A DNA stretch of 64,000 nucleotides, from NCBI RefSeq assembly GCF_020037125.1, contig NZ_JAIQDG010000015.1, positions 1 through 64,000 of the forward strand, in the 5' to 3' direction. Below are positions 1-8,385 of this stretch, one piece after another. Position 1 is the first letter of the stretch; each line of letters opens with the position of its first letter. The translations under genes were made by a program, and so were the position numbers. The notes beneath the pieces are model-generated. The model was not told the origin of the DNA and ran no database searches. It saw only the letters and a program-made list of their open reading frames with translations. This stretch comes from Myxococcus sp. RHSTA-1-4 (GTDB lineage Bacteria > Myxococcota > Myxococcia > Myxococcales > Myxococcaceae).

Positions 1-173
1 TGACGGCCCGCCTGCTCCTGACGGATGCCCATCAACCAGCCGGCTTGCTCGCCCATCAGCAGACGTGCGCGTCAACACCATGGCAGGACGCATCCGCGCC
101 CTGACTGAGCCCGCGCGGGCCCGCGAGGCAGGGACGCACGGAGTGGCGCCCCCGCCGCCAGGAGAGGCCTGGC

Positions 174-566
174 CTGCCGGACCAACGCAAATGGGATGCA
201 ATCTGGGAGCTGAACCGCCGCGTCACCGGCCAGGGGCAGCCCTTCCCGGTGACGGACGAAATCCGAGCTCTCCTTCAAGCAACCGCGCCGGATGTGGCTA
301 CCAGCCCAGAAGAAGCCGAGCGGGCACTGCGGACCGACGCGAGCACGGCCGAGCTGTTGAGGGAGGTTGCAACGCACATCCGCCAAGGTTCGCGCCGCCT
401 GCCGCGTGTCATGCGGGAGGTGGACCAGCGCAATCAGGCGGGTGACGTGGATGGTGCTCGAAGGCCGTTGTTGGACGTGCGCAATGTGGGCCAGCTCCGG
501 CAGCGAGGCGCCGGCGCGACCCGTCCTGCCCGCTCCATCCAGCAGCGCGGCGCAGTCTCGCACTGA
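174..566 (+). pseudogene. DUSAM-type paralogous family protein, probably degraded
   Basis: The frame encodes a DUSAM-like protein, a family of about 110-130 residues multiplied in Myxococcus relatives and of unknown function. The conserved opening (KWDAIWELNRRV, then VTDEIRALL) begins at about 186, upstream of the first usual start codon, a GTG at 249. No in-frame ATG, GTG or TTG lies between the stop at 102-104 and that GTG. A CTG at 174 sits 6 nt after AGGAGAGG and would give the normal family N-terminus. The middle (EVATHIRQGSRRL, AGDVDGARRPLLDV) still fits the family, but the last 30 or so residues do not. Either a CTG start is used with a diverged tail, or this is a decaying copy. Family assignment is moderate; intactness is doubtful. 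Positions 1-173 show nothing I can assign. Confidence 0.42.
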
Positions 567-621
567 GACGTGGCGTGTGTTCCCGTCAGGCGCGGGCGTC
601 TGGCGTAGATTCGCCGGTCTC

Positions 622-1794
622 ATGCCCCTGACCCGACTGGACTGTACGAAGTGCGACCGGACGTACGCGCCGGGCGTCGTGCTGAACCTGTGCGCCGCGT
701 GCAACGCGCCGCTGTTCGCGCGGTACGACCTGGAGCGCGCGGCACGGACGCTGCGGCCGGAGGCGCTGGCCTCGCGCGAGCGCTCCATGTGGCGCTACCA
801 CGAGGTGATGCCGGTGGAGGACCCGGCGCAGCGGTTGAGCCTGGGGGAGGGCTGGACGCCGCTGTTGTCCGCGCCCCGGCTGGGCGCGCACCTGGGCATG
901 AAGCGCGTGTGGGTGAAGGACGAGAGCGGCAACCCGACGGGCTCGTTCAAGGCGCGCGGGTTGTCCGCGGCGGTGACGATGGCGAAGGTGCTGGGCGCGA
1001 AGGCGGTGTGCCTGCCGTCGGCGGGCAACGCGGGGAGTGCGCTGGGGGCCTACGCGGCGCGCGGCGGGCTGGAGGCGCACGTCTTCGTGCCGAGGGACAT
1101 CGCCAGCCTGTTCCTGATGGAGACGCGCGCGTACGGCGCCCACGTGGAGACGGTGGACGGCCTCATCACGGATGCGGGGCGCATCTGCGCGGGGCTGGCG
1201 AAGGAGCACGGCTGGTACGAGTGCGCGACGCTGAAGGAGCCCTTCCGCGTGGAGGGCAAGAAGACGATGGGCTACGAGCTGGCGGAGCAGCTCGGGTGGA
1301 CGCTGCCGGACGTCATCCTCTACCCGACGGGGGGTGGTACGGGGCTCATCGGCATGTGGAAGGCGTTCGAGGAGATGGAGGCCATGGGCCTCATCGGCTC
1401 GAAGCGGCCGCGCATGGTGGCGGTGCAGGCGGAGGGGTGCGCGCCGATTGTGAAGGCGCACGCGGAGGGGAAGCCGGACGCGCCGATGTGGCCCGGGGCG
1501 ACGACGCACGCGCACGGCCTGCGGGTGCCCAAGGCGCTGGGGGACTTCCTGATTCTGCGCGCGGTGAAGGAGAGCCGGGGCACGGCGGTGGCCGTGACGG
1601 AGGCTGAAATCATCCAGGGCGTGAAGGACGCCTGCTCCGCCGAGGGACTCTTCGTCGCACCGGAGGGCGGCGCGTGCGTGGCGGCGCTGCGCAAGCTCCT
1701 GGCGGCGGGGCAGGTGACGCCCGAGGAGTCCGTGGTGGTGTTCAACACGGGCACGGGCTTCAAGTACGTGGAGAACATGGCCCCGCTGTGGTGA
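622..1794 (+). CDS. thrC: threonine synthase (PLP-dependent)
   Basis: This 390-residue cytoplasmic enzyme would convert O-phosphohomoserine to threonine using pyridoxal phosphate. The N-terminus has a zinc-ribbon-like pair (CTKC and CAAC, residues about 7-30) typical of one threonine synthase group. The PLP lysine is K110 in NPTGSFKARG, and the phosphate-binding loop is PTGGGTGL near residue 234. The start is the ATG at 622, because the frame upstream is not family-like. No thrA, thrB or other amino-acid gene is adjacent, so the assignment rests on the protein alone. A related fold-type II PLP enzyme, such as a threonine synthase-like paralog, cannot be excluded. Confidence 0.85.
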   Translation: MPLTRLDCTKCDRTYAPGVVLNLCAACNAPLFARYDLERAARTLRPEALASRERSMWRYHEVMPVEDPAQRLSLGEGWTPLLSAPRLGAHLGMKRVWVKDESGNPTGSFKARGLSAAVTMAKVLGAKAVCLPSAGNAGSALGAYAARGGLEAHVFVPRDIASLFLMETRAYGAHVETVDGLITDAGRICAGLAKEHGWYECATLKEPFRVEGKKTMGYELAEQLGWTLPDVILYPTGGGTGLIGMWKAFEEMEAMGLIGSKRPRMVAVQAEGCAPIVKAHAEGKPDAPMWPGATTHAHGLRVPKALGDFLILRAVKESRGTAVAVTEAEIIQGVKDACSAEGLFVAPEGGACVAALRKLLAAGQVTPEESVVVFNTGTGFKYVENMAPLW

Positions 1795-1818
1795 CGCGGG
1801 GCCACATGGCCGGGCCGG

Positions 1819-3132
1819 CTACTGGGTGAGGTAGAAGACGCCGAGGCACATCTCGTCGTCGGTGCCCTCGCCCCAGGAGCGGTCGGTGGCGCCCGGGGCG
1901 CTGTTGTCCCAGTGGCACTCGACGTTCAGCCGGTCCCCGTTCCAGAGCTGCACGGGCTTCTGAAGGTAGTAGCTGCCCTGCCAGTGGAAGTCCCAGTGGG
2001 GAATGTCCAGGAGGCACTCGCGGGCACCGGAGGCGCGCTGGATTTCGGCGCGAGTGCGAGTGCCCCGGGTGTGCATGTGCAGGGCGGCGGAGTGGATGGT
2101 GACGGGCACGCCGTTCTGGAAGACGCCCCCGGTGATGAAGGACGCGAAGGGCGTCAGTTCCTGGGACCACAGGTGCGAGGTGTCTGCGCTCCCGGCGGGA
2201 ATCGGCATGGGGACGGTGCCCCGCGGCCAGCCCGGGTTGGCCCAGGGCTGGACGATGGCGACCTTCCGCACGGTGTCGTCGACCTTGAAGGCGACGGCGG
2301 TGCGGTCCGAGCCGGCGCGCTGGCCGTGGTCGTTGTAGTGGACCTGGAGGATGACCTTGGAGCCGGGCTCGATGCGCAGGCCGGTGTCCTCGGGGAAGTC
2401 CTGGCCGAGGGTGCCGGGAGCCCAGCCGCCCAGCCACGTGGCGCGGGTGGCGTCGGGGCCACCGGGGCCGCCGAAGCAGGTGTAGCCGGGGCCGGCGGAG
2501 GCGTCATCGAGGGCCTGGTAGGCGGCGGCCTCGTCGGGCTGGGCGAGGAAGGCGATGACGTGGTGGACGGTGGCGCGGTTGCCCGGGTCGGCGCGGAAGC
2601 CGGTGATGTAGCGCGTGCGCGTCTCGGGCCAGTCGATGAGGAAGCAGCGGTAGTCGTCGGGGGACTGCTGGGGGAGGTAGGCGTCGGCCATCTCCAGCCG
2701 GACGTCGACGCGGGACAGGCCGCCGGTGGGGGCGACGGGAGCGGGGGCCTCGGCCGGGTTGCCCTCGGCGGCGCCCTCGTCCACCCAGCGCGTGAGCAGG
2801 GCCACCTGCGTGTCGTTGAGCGAGCGGTCCTGCTGGTACGTGGAGCAGTCCGCGGCTGGGGGCCAGGGCGGCATGGTGCGGGCCTGGACGGCGGACCGGA
2901 TGGCGGCGCGGTGGGCGAAGGCGTCGGCGTACGTCTGGAGCGCGAAGGGGGCGATGCCGCCCTCGACGTGGCAGGTGCCGCACTTCTGTTGCATCAGCGG
3001 CGCGACGTCCTTGTGCCAGGTGGCCGGAGTCTGGGGCGCGGTGGGAGTGGGCGCCGGGTCGTTCCCGCTGCATGCGGCGGCGACGGCGAGGAGCGCGCAC
3101 GCGAGCGCGCGGAAGTGGAAGGGGCGGGACAT
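1819..3132 (-). CDS. lipoprotein: c-type cytochrome plus copper type II monooxygenase-like domain
   Basis: A 437-residue predicted outer-membrane lipoprotein; the ATG at 3132 gives a signal peptide ending in the lipobox AAAC. Residues about 45-115 carry one heme attachment motif (CGTCH) in the style of c-type cytochromes, with MPPWPP as a plausible Met axial ligand region. The rest resembles the peptidylglycine alpha-hydroxylating/dopamine beta-monooxygenase fold: VHHVIAF supplies the CuH histidine pair, LQVHYN another, and LHMHTRG the CuM His-x-His. The family is called copper type II ascorbate-dependent monooxygenase and is common in myxobacteria; the substrate is unknown. It lies 70 nt downstream of the GH31 gene on the same strand and could be co-transcribed. 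The fused heme may deliver electrons, which is inference. Confidence 0.75.
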   Translation of the reverse strand: MSRPFHFRALACALLAVAAACSGNDPAPTPTAPQTPATWHKDVAPLMQQKCGTCHVEGGIAPFALQTYADAFAHRAAIRSAVQARTMPPWPPAADCSTYQQDRSLNDTQVALLTRWVDEGAAEGNPAEAPAPVAPTGGLSRVDVRLEMADAYLPQQSPDDYRCFLIDWPETRTRYITGFRADPGNRATVHHVIAFLAQPDEAAAYQALDDASAGPGYTCFGGPGGPDATRATWLGGWAPGTLGQDFPEDTGLRIEPGSKVILQVHYNDHGQRAGSDRTAVAFKVDDTVRKVAIVQPWANPGWPRGTVPMPIPAGSADTSHLWSQELTPFASFITGGVFQNGVPVTIHSAALHMHTRGTRTRAEIQRASGARECLLDIPHWDFHWQGSYYLQKPVQLWNGDRLNVECHWDNSAPGATDRSWGEGTDDEMCLGVFYLTQ

Positions 3133-3201
3133 GAAGACCTCGGCTGCACGGGGCCCGGGAGGCGTGGGTCGTTGCATCATGCCTCACTCTGGCTCTCGGG
3201 C

Positions 3202-5595
3202 TCACGTATCCACCGTCAGCCGCGTCCAGCCCGCGGCCACGCGGATTTCCAGCACACCTCGCTCGAACGTGTACGAGCGCGCGCCCGTCACCCCACTCAC
3301 GTAGGGCAGTCCGTACACGTGAAGCGTCTCCTCCGCGCGCGCCAGGGGCAGCACGCCCTCCACCCGCTGCTCCAGCTCGAGCGCGCCGTCCGCCTGCCGC
3401 CCGCTCAGCAGGGTGAGGCGTGAGTCGCCATACCCGTCCCCCGCGTCCTCATAGAGCCGTCCGTGCACCTCCGGGGCCGCGTGCAGGTGCCACTCCAGGT
3501 GGCCCCAGTTGGCCGTGGTGGTGTGCTTCGCCGGCCGTGTCAGCGCCACCGCGCCGCCCGCGCGCAGCCACACCGGCACCGTGTCCAGGGGCCCCTCCGC
3601 GATGACGTGCCGGCCGCCCTCGACAATCGCGCCCGGCCGCTCCAGGCCGGGCCACTCCAGCCACAGCCCCGCGGGCAGGTACGCCAGCCGCTTCGTGTGC
3701 CCGGGGCGCACCACCGGCGCCACCAGCAGGTCCTCCCCGAAGAGGAACTCGTCATACGCCGCCACCGTCTCCGCATCCTCGGGCGCGTGCAGCACCAGCG
3801 GGCGCAGCGGGGGCAGTCCCGTCTCCGCGGCCTCGTGCATCAGCGTGTAGAGCGTGGGCAGCAGCCGGTAGCGCCGCTTCAGCGCCTCGCGCGCCAGGGA
3901 CAGGTACGGCTCACCGAAGCGCCACGGCTCCTGCGGCTCCGTGCCCTTGCCCGCGTGGTTGCGCATCAGCGGGTAGAAGGTGCCCGTCTGCATCCACCGC
4001 ACCAGCAGCTCGCCGCTCGGGTGGCCGATGAAGCCGGGGATGTCCACGCCCGTGAAGGGCACACCCGACAGGCCCAGCCCCACCAGCATGGGAATGCTCG
4101 TCTCCAGTTGCGTCCAGTGGCTGGAGTTGTCCCCCGTCCACACCGCCGCGTAGCGTTGGATGCCCGCGGAGCCCGCGCGCGTGAGGAGGAAGGGCCGCGC
4201 CTCCGGCCGCATCTCCCGCAGTGCCTCGTACGCCCCCTTCGCCATGCCCAGCGCGTAGACGTTGTGCACCTCCAGGTGCCGCTTGTCCCCGTGCCGCGCG
4301 TCGTACGGCAGCGTCTTGCCCTCCACCGTGCCAACGCCCTGGGCGCGCTCGTTGCTGATGGTGAAGATGCCGACGTCCGGCTGCACCGCGAAGCAGGACG
4401 GCTCGTTCATGTCATTCCAGAAGCCGGCCACGCCCAGCGCCACGAAGTCACGGTGCAGGCCGCCCCACCAGCGCTGCACCTCCTCGCGCGTCAGGTCCGG
4501 GAAGACGGCGGGGCGGGGCCACACCTCGCCCACCAGCACGTCGCCGCGGTCGTACCGCACCAGGAAGTCGCGCTTGCGAGCCTCGTCGTACACGGACCAC
4601 CCCGGCTCCTGCTTCAGCGCCGGGTCGACGATGGGGACCACGCGCACGCCCTCGGCGGCGGCGTCACGGATGAGCGCCGCCGGGTCCGGGAAGCGCGTCC
4701 GGTCCCACGTCCAGGCCTTGTAGGTGTCCATGTAGTCGATGTCGAGGTACACGCAGTCCAGTGGTAAATCCCTCGCGCGGTAGCCGCGGATGACGCCCCG
4801 GATGTCCTGCGCGCTCTCGTATCCCCAGCGGCTCTGCTGCGCGCCCAGGCTCCACAGCGGCGGCAGCGGCATGCGGCCGGTGAGCGCGGTGTAGCGGCGC
4901 ACCACGTCCGCCGGCCGGGGGCCGACGAAGAGATAACAGTCCAGCTCCGGCCCCCAGGACTCCCACTCCATCCGCGTGCCGTCCGCCAGCGCCACGTCCA
5001 CCTCGGAGCGCCACGTCTCGTCCAGGTACAGGCCCCAGGCCACGCCGCCGCGCAGGCCCACGAAGAAGGGGATGGACTGGTAGAGCGGGTCCGTGTCCGG
5101 GTGGTGCGGCAGCACGTCCGTGTTCCAGAACGTGAAGTGCATGCCGCGCTTGTCCAGCGGGCCCACCTTCTCGCCGAAGCCCAGGTAGGCCTCGCCCGGC
5201 GGCGCGTGCAGCGTCAGCCAGGAGCGGTATGTGCTCATCGGGTAGCCGGCCTTCACCTCGCCGGCCACGCGGGTGCTGCGCGCCAGCTCGCGCCCGGCCG
5301 CGTCGTGGAAGCTCCACGTGCCGGTGTCCGTCGCCAGCTCCAGCGCCGCGTCCTCCGTGTGTACCCGCACACGCCCGTCCTCACGCGTCACGTCCAGGGG
5401 GCGGAGGCCGGAGGTTCCCACCACGGCCCACGAGCGCCTGGCGGGAAGCTGGGGATGCAGGAAGCCAACGGTGGAGGACGTCGGCGCATGCCGCAGCCGC
5501 AGCACGCCGGGGAGGGGACAGGAGACCTCCAGCGTGGCCCGCGGTCCCCACAGCCGCAGGCGGGCAGGCTCGACGGCCAGCTCTTCGATGCGCAT
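3202..5595 (-). CDS. glycoside hydrolase family 31 alpha-glucosidase
   Basis: A 797-residue GH31 enzyme that would release glucose (or xylose) from the non-reducing ends of alpha-glucosides with retention. The catalytic nucleophile is D395 in WNDMNEPS, and the acid/base is D489 in WTGDNSSHW; both motifs are intact. An N-terminal beta-sandwich (residues about 1-200) precedes the barrel, and a C-terminal beta domain with a DAGDGYGD segment follows. I chose ATG 5595 because the N-terminal domain begins there and the upstream frame is Pro/Arg-rich noise. There is no signal peptide, so it probably acts in the cytoplasm on imported maltodextrins or glycogen-derived sugars. No sugar transporter is next to it. 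Family call is firm; substrate is not. Confidence 0.88.
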   Translation of the reverse strand: MRIEELAVEPARLRLWGPRATLEVSCPLPGVLRLRHAPTSSTVGFLHPQLPARRSWAVVGTSGLRPLDVTREDGRVRVHTEDAALELATDTGTWSFHDAAGRELARSTRVAGEVKAGYPMSTYRSWLTLHAPPGEAYLGFGEKVGPLDKRGMHFTFWNTDVLPHHPDTDPLYQSIPFFVGLRGGVAWGLYLDETWRSEVDVALADGTRMEWESWGPELDCYLFVGPRPADVVRRYTALTGRMPLPPLWSLGAQQSRWGYESAQDIRGVIRGYRARDLPLDCVYLDIDYMDTYKAWTWDRTRFPDPAALIRDAAAEGVRVVPIVDPALKQEPGWSVYDEARKRDFLVRYDRGDVLVGEVWPRPAVFPDLTREEVQRWWGGLHRDFVALGVAGFWNDMNEPSCFAVQPDVGIFTISNERAQGVGTVEGKTLPYDARHGDKRHLEVHNVYALGMAKGAYEALREMRPEARPFLLTRAGSAGIQRYAAVWTGDNSSHWTQLETSIPMLVGLGLSGVPFTGVDIPGFIGHPSGELLVRWMQTGTFYPLMRNHAGKGTEPQEPWRFGEPYLSLAREALKRRYRLLPTLYTLMHEAAETGLPPLRPLVLHAPEDAETVAAYDEFLFGEDLLVAPVVRPGHTKRLAYLPAGLWLEWPGLERPGAIVEGGRHVIAEGPLDTVPVWLRAGGAVALTRPAKHTTTANWGHLEWHLHAAPEVHGRLYEDAGDGYGDSRLTLLSGRQADGALELEQRVEGVLPLARAEETLHVYGLPYVSGVTGARSYTFERGVLEIRVAAGWTRLTVDT

Positions 5596-5777
5596 GCGCG
5601 GATTGTAGGGAGGGCAGTCAACCGGGCGGCATACGAAGAATGTCAGGGGCGCGGGAGATGTTCTTGGCGGACACCCATGTGCCCTCGTTCGAGGCACGGC
5701 TTCCAGCACCGGACGGGCGCTCCTACCGAGGGGCGCGGGTCTGGCGGAGGCGAGATGAGGCAGCAGGACGTACGACG

Positions 5778-6500
5778 ATGGCATTCGAGGGACCGCGGGG
5801 CGATGCCCTGCACACGCTGAGGAGTGATGGGCGCCTGCGCGCGCGGCCGGACAAGGCCCGCGGCGAGAAGGCCGGACCGAAGGGGCTGCACCCGCTGGGG
5901 TTGGGCGGCAAGCGGGACGGGCTGCTGTACGTGCCGGAGGACTACAGCCCGGAGAAGCCGGCGGCGCTGGTGGTGATGCTGCACGGCGCGGGAGGCAACG
6001 CGCGGCAGACGCTGGGCTGGCTGCAGGACCTGGCGGACACGGAGGGCTTCCTGCTGCTGGCGCCCGAGTCGCGTGCGCCCTCGTGGGACCTCGTCATGGG
6101 GGACTACGGGCAGGACGTGGCCTTCCTGGACCAGGTGCTGGACCACGTCTTCGAGCGCTACGCGGTGGACCCGGAGCGGGTGGTGCTGGCGGGCTTCTCG
6201 GACGGGGCTTCGTACGCGCTGTCACTGGGCATCATCAACGGCGACCTGTTCCGGCACATCATGGCCTTCTCGCCGGGCTTCGCGGCGCCGCGCGACTCGC
6301 ACGGGACTCCGCGCCTGTTCATCTCGCACGGGGACAAGGACGGGGTGCTGCCCGTCGCGCGGTACAGCCGCCGCATCGTCCCGCAGTTGGAGGCGGCGGG
6401 GCTGGACGTGCGCTACCACGAGTTCAAGGGCGGCCACGTGATTCCGCCCGAGGTCGTGGGCGAGGCCATCGACTGGCTGAACGCGGCCGGAGGGCGCTGA
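5778..6500 (+). CDS. alpha/beta-hydrolase, phospholipase/carboxylesterase type
   Basis: A 240-residue cytoplasmic-looking esterase of the carboxylesterase/phospholipase (Abhydrolase_2) kind. The nucleophile elbow GFSDGAS places the catalytic serine at residue 141. The acid is in HGDKDGVLPV and the histidine in GGHVIPPEV, completing a Ser-Asp-His triad in the usual order. VVMLHGAGGN near residue 55 forms the oxyanion region. The ATG at 5778 starts just after a purine-rich GAGGCAGCAGG. It is divergent from the GH31 gene with a 182-nt spacer that should hold both promoters. The physiological ester is unknown. Confidence 0.78.
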   Translation: MAFEGPRGDALHTLRSDGRLRARPDKARGEKAGPKGLHPLGLGGKRDGLLYVPEDYSPEKPAALVVMLHGAGGNARQTLGWLQDLADTEGFLLLAPESRAPSWDLVMGDYGQDVAFLDQVLDHVFERYAVDPERVVLAGFSDGASYALSLGIINGDLFRHIMAFSPGFAAPRDSHGTPRLFISHGDKDGVLPVARYSRRIVPQLEAAGLDVRYHEFKGGHVIPPEVVGEAIDWLNAAGGR

Positions 6501-6547
6501 GGCAGGTTCGAAGGGGAGTTGTGGCGGCTTTCCGGGGGGCTCATGCG

Positions 6548-6760
6548 ATGCTCCCTCCCGCACAGGCCATGACACAGCCACCGCCCGAATCGCTGCCCTT
6601 TCCGGAAAGCCTCTGCCACCGCTGCGCCGCGCCGCCGCGCTACGTCCAGTCGCGGACGTCCACGTTCATCATGTGCCCGCTGCTGCCCCGGAAGTACCCG
6701 CCCCAGCCGGTGCGCATCTGCGCGCTGTTCCGGCCCGCGGAGCCGGACGCGTCCCGGTAG
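6548..6760 (+). CDS. small conserved Cys-containing protein
   Basis: A 70-residue product from the ATG at 6548 (after a GGGGGG purine run); ATG 6569 would give 63 residues. The sequence has a CHRC pair followed by a stretch with TSTFIMCPLLP and PPQPVRICALF. That makes four cysteines arranged like a small zinc or Fe-S binding knuckle. I recall similar short proteins in myxobacteria but cannot name a function. Composition and third-position GC fit a real gene. It ends 22 nt before the convergent stop of the DUF2254 gene. Confidence 0.5.
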   Translation: MLPPAQAMTQPPPESLPFPESLCHRCAAPPRYVQSRTSTFIMCPLLPRKYPPQPVRICALFRPAEPDASR

Positions 6761-6781
6761 CCCCCGCCGGCGCCGCCCGCG

Positions 6782-8122
6782 TCAGTGCACGACGGGCGCG
6801 TTCGGAGGGGCGAGCTGGCGCAGCGGGTTCTGGGCGTGCATGGCGGCCTCACGCACCGCTTCCAGGTCCGCGGGCAGCAGCGGCGCGCGCTCGCAGCCCT
6901 GGAGCGTCAGGTCGAGCTGGCGCTCCAGCTCCCGCTGCGTACCGAGCCGGTCCGCGCCCTCCACCGCCTCCCAGAGCATCCGCAGGGAGCGCACCAGGGC
7001 GATGGCCACCTGGGGGTGGGGCGCCGCGTAGACGCGGAGCTGCTCGAAGGCATGACGGACGTACTCCGCGTGGTCGAGGTCCCACGGTTGCAGCAGCACG
7101 GAGCCGTTGTCCGCCACGCGCACCTGCGGGGGCAACTCGGTGAGCAGCAGCGGCCGGAGGATGGTGGCCATGCGCACCACCACCTCGATGGCGGTGGTGG
7201 GGTCGTTCACCGCCGGGGAGAGGGAGCGCAGGGCGATGTCCGAGAGCTGCCGCAGCCCGAAGTCCACGTCCTGCCGGGTCGTCCGGCGGTCCCCCACCGC
7301 CAGCGAGGCCTGGATGGCACGCCCCACCGTCTCTCCCCGCGGAGGCCGCGGCCAGAGGGTCGCGAGCGGGATGCCCTTCGCGAGGAAGGCCCCCACCCGT
7401 GTCTCCAGCCGCAGCACGCTGCCCGGGGGAATCGCCGCGAGCAGTCCCGTGGTGTTCACCTGCTGGACCCAGCCACTGACCTGAGCGCTCACCACGAGCG
7501 GCGGGCCGAGTCCGGACACGTCGGGCGGCTCTCGTGGCGGGAGGTGTCGCCGCATCCGGCATATCGCATCGACCTGCCCGACGGTCTCCTCGGTGATGGA
7601 GGCGATGATGCTGCCCACGTACTGCCGGCGCGCGATGCGGTGCAGGTAGAGCACCAGCGCGATGACGCTCACCAGGGTGAGGAGCACCGCGACATCAACG
7701 GTGAGGTGTGGCACCGCGGTGGGCGTCGACTCGAGGTTCTCCGGCAGCGCCCTGAGCGCCAGCACGCAGTAGGTGAAGACCGCCGTGAGCAGGCCCACCA
7801 CCACCTTGCCGAGCCGCTCGCGAAAGAAGGTGTGCAGTACACGCGGGGAGAACTGCCCGCTGGCGAGCTGCATGGAGACCACGAGGAGCGAGAAGACCAC
7901 CCCCACGGTGGTGATGGTGGCACCGGCGATGGTGCTCAGGAGCTGGACGGTGGCCTCGGAGGAGAGGCGCAGGAAACCCGGGAGCGAGCGCGGCTCGAGG
8001 ATGCGGTCCAGCCGGGAGACCGTGAGCTCCAGCAACACGGCTCCCAGCACCATGACGGCGGGGATGATGAGCAGACTCTCGCCGAGCCGGTTGGCAAGCG
8101 ACCGGACACGAAGGAGCAGCAT
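6782..8122 (-). CDS. DUF2254 family integral membrane protein
   Basis: A 446-residue inner-membrane protein. Four hydrophobic segments occupy the first 180 residues (around LIIPAVMVLGAVLLELTV, ATITTVGVVFSLLVVSMQLA, VGLLTAVFTYCVLAL and DVAVLLTLVSVIALVLYL). A soluble C-terminal half follows, with the RQDVDFGLRQLSDIALRSLS and AVNDPTTA stretches characteristic of DUF2254. ATG 8122 is preferred because the upstream frame lacks membrane or family character. The role is unknown; the family has been suggested to be channel-like, which I treat as inference. It is divergent from the DUF1800/DUF1501 operon across 263 nt. Confidence 0.75.
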   Translation of the reverse strand: MLLLRVRSLANRLGESLLIIPAVMVLGAVLLELTVSRLDRILEPRSLPGFLRLSSEATVQLLSTIAGATITTVGVVFSLLVVSMQLASGQFSPRVLHTFFRERLGKVVVGLLTAVFTYCVLALRALPENLESTPTAVPHLTVDVAVLLTLVSVIALVLYLHRIARRQYVGSIIASITEETVGQVDAICRMRRHLPPREPPDVSGLGPPLVVSAQVSGWVQQVNTTGLLAAIPPGSVLRLETRVGAFLAKGIPLATLWPRPPRGETVGRAIQASLAVGDRRTTRQDVDFGLRQLSDIALRSLSPAVNDPTTAIEVVVRMATILRPLLLTELPPQVRVADNGSVLLQPWDLDHAEYVRHAFEQLRVYAAPHPQVAIALVRSLRMLWEAVEGADRLGTQRELERQLDLTLQGCERAPLLPADLEAVREAAMHAQNPLRQLAPPNAPVVH

Positions 8123-8314
8123 CGAGCGATAGGGATGCCAGTCCACGCTCCTACGATGGGGACACCCGCCGACCCTGGCAGGGCGAGAGGTGTCCACTGG
8201 AGGACCCCCCGGTACCTCCAGGCACGGTGGAGAGCGAGGGCCCGGTGCCCCGGCGCTCCGAGCCCTCCGCGCTGGGTTCTTTCCTTTGGCGAGACTTGAA
8301 TGTTTATTCAGTTT

Positions 8315-8335
8315 GTCCTGCTTTTCATGCAGGAC
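8315..8335. promoter_or_regulatory. inverted repeat in DUF1800 leader
   Basis: GTCCTGC (8315-8321), a 7-nt TTTTCAT spacer and GCAGGAC (8329-8335) form a perfect palindrome in the only AT-rich patch of this intergenic region. It lies 50 nt upstream of the DUF1800 start codon. A weak TTGAAT-N17-TGCTTT promoter-like pair starts at 8296. Operator or leader hairpin are both possible. Confidence 0.35.
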
Positions 8336-8385
8336 GGCTCTGGCGCGGGCCGAAGGCCACGCGCATTTCCAAGAAGGAGTCCTGG

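Noticed and set aside
367-621. 5' extension of the threonine synthase frame
   Set aside because: The extension is out of frame with the DUSAM-like sequence and has no family similarity; the zinc-ribbon start at 622 fits.
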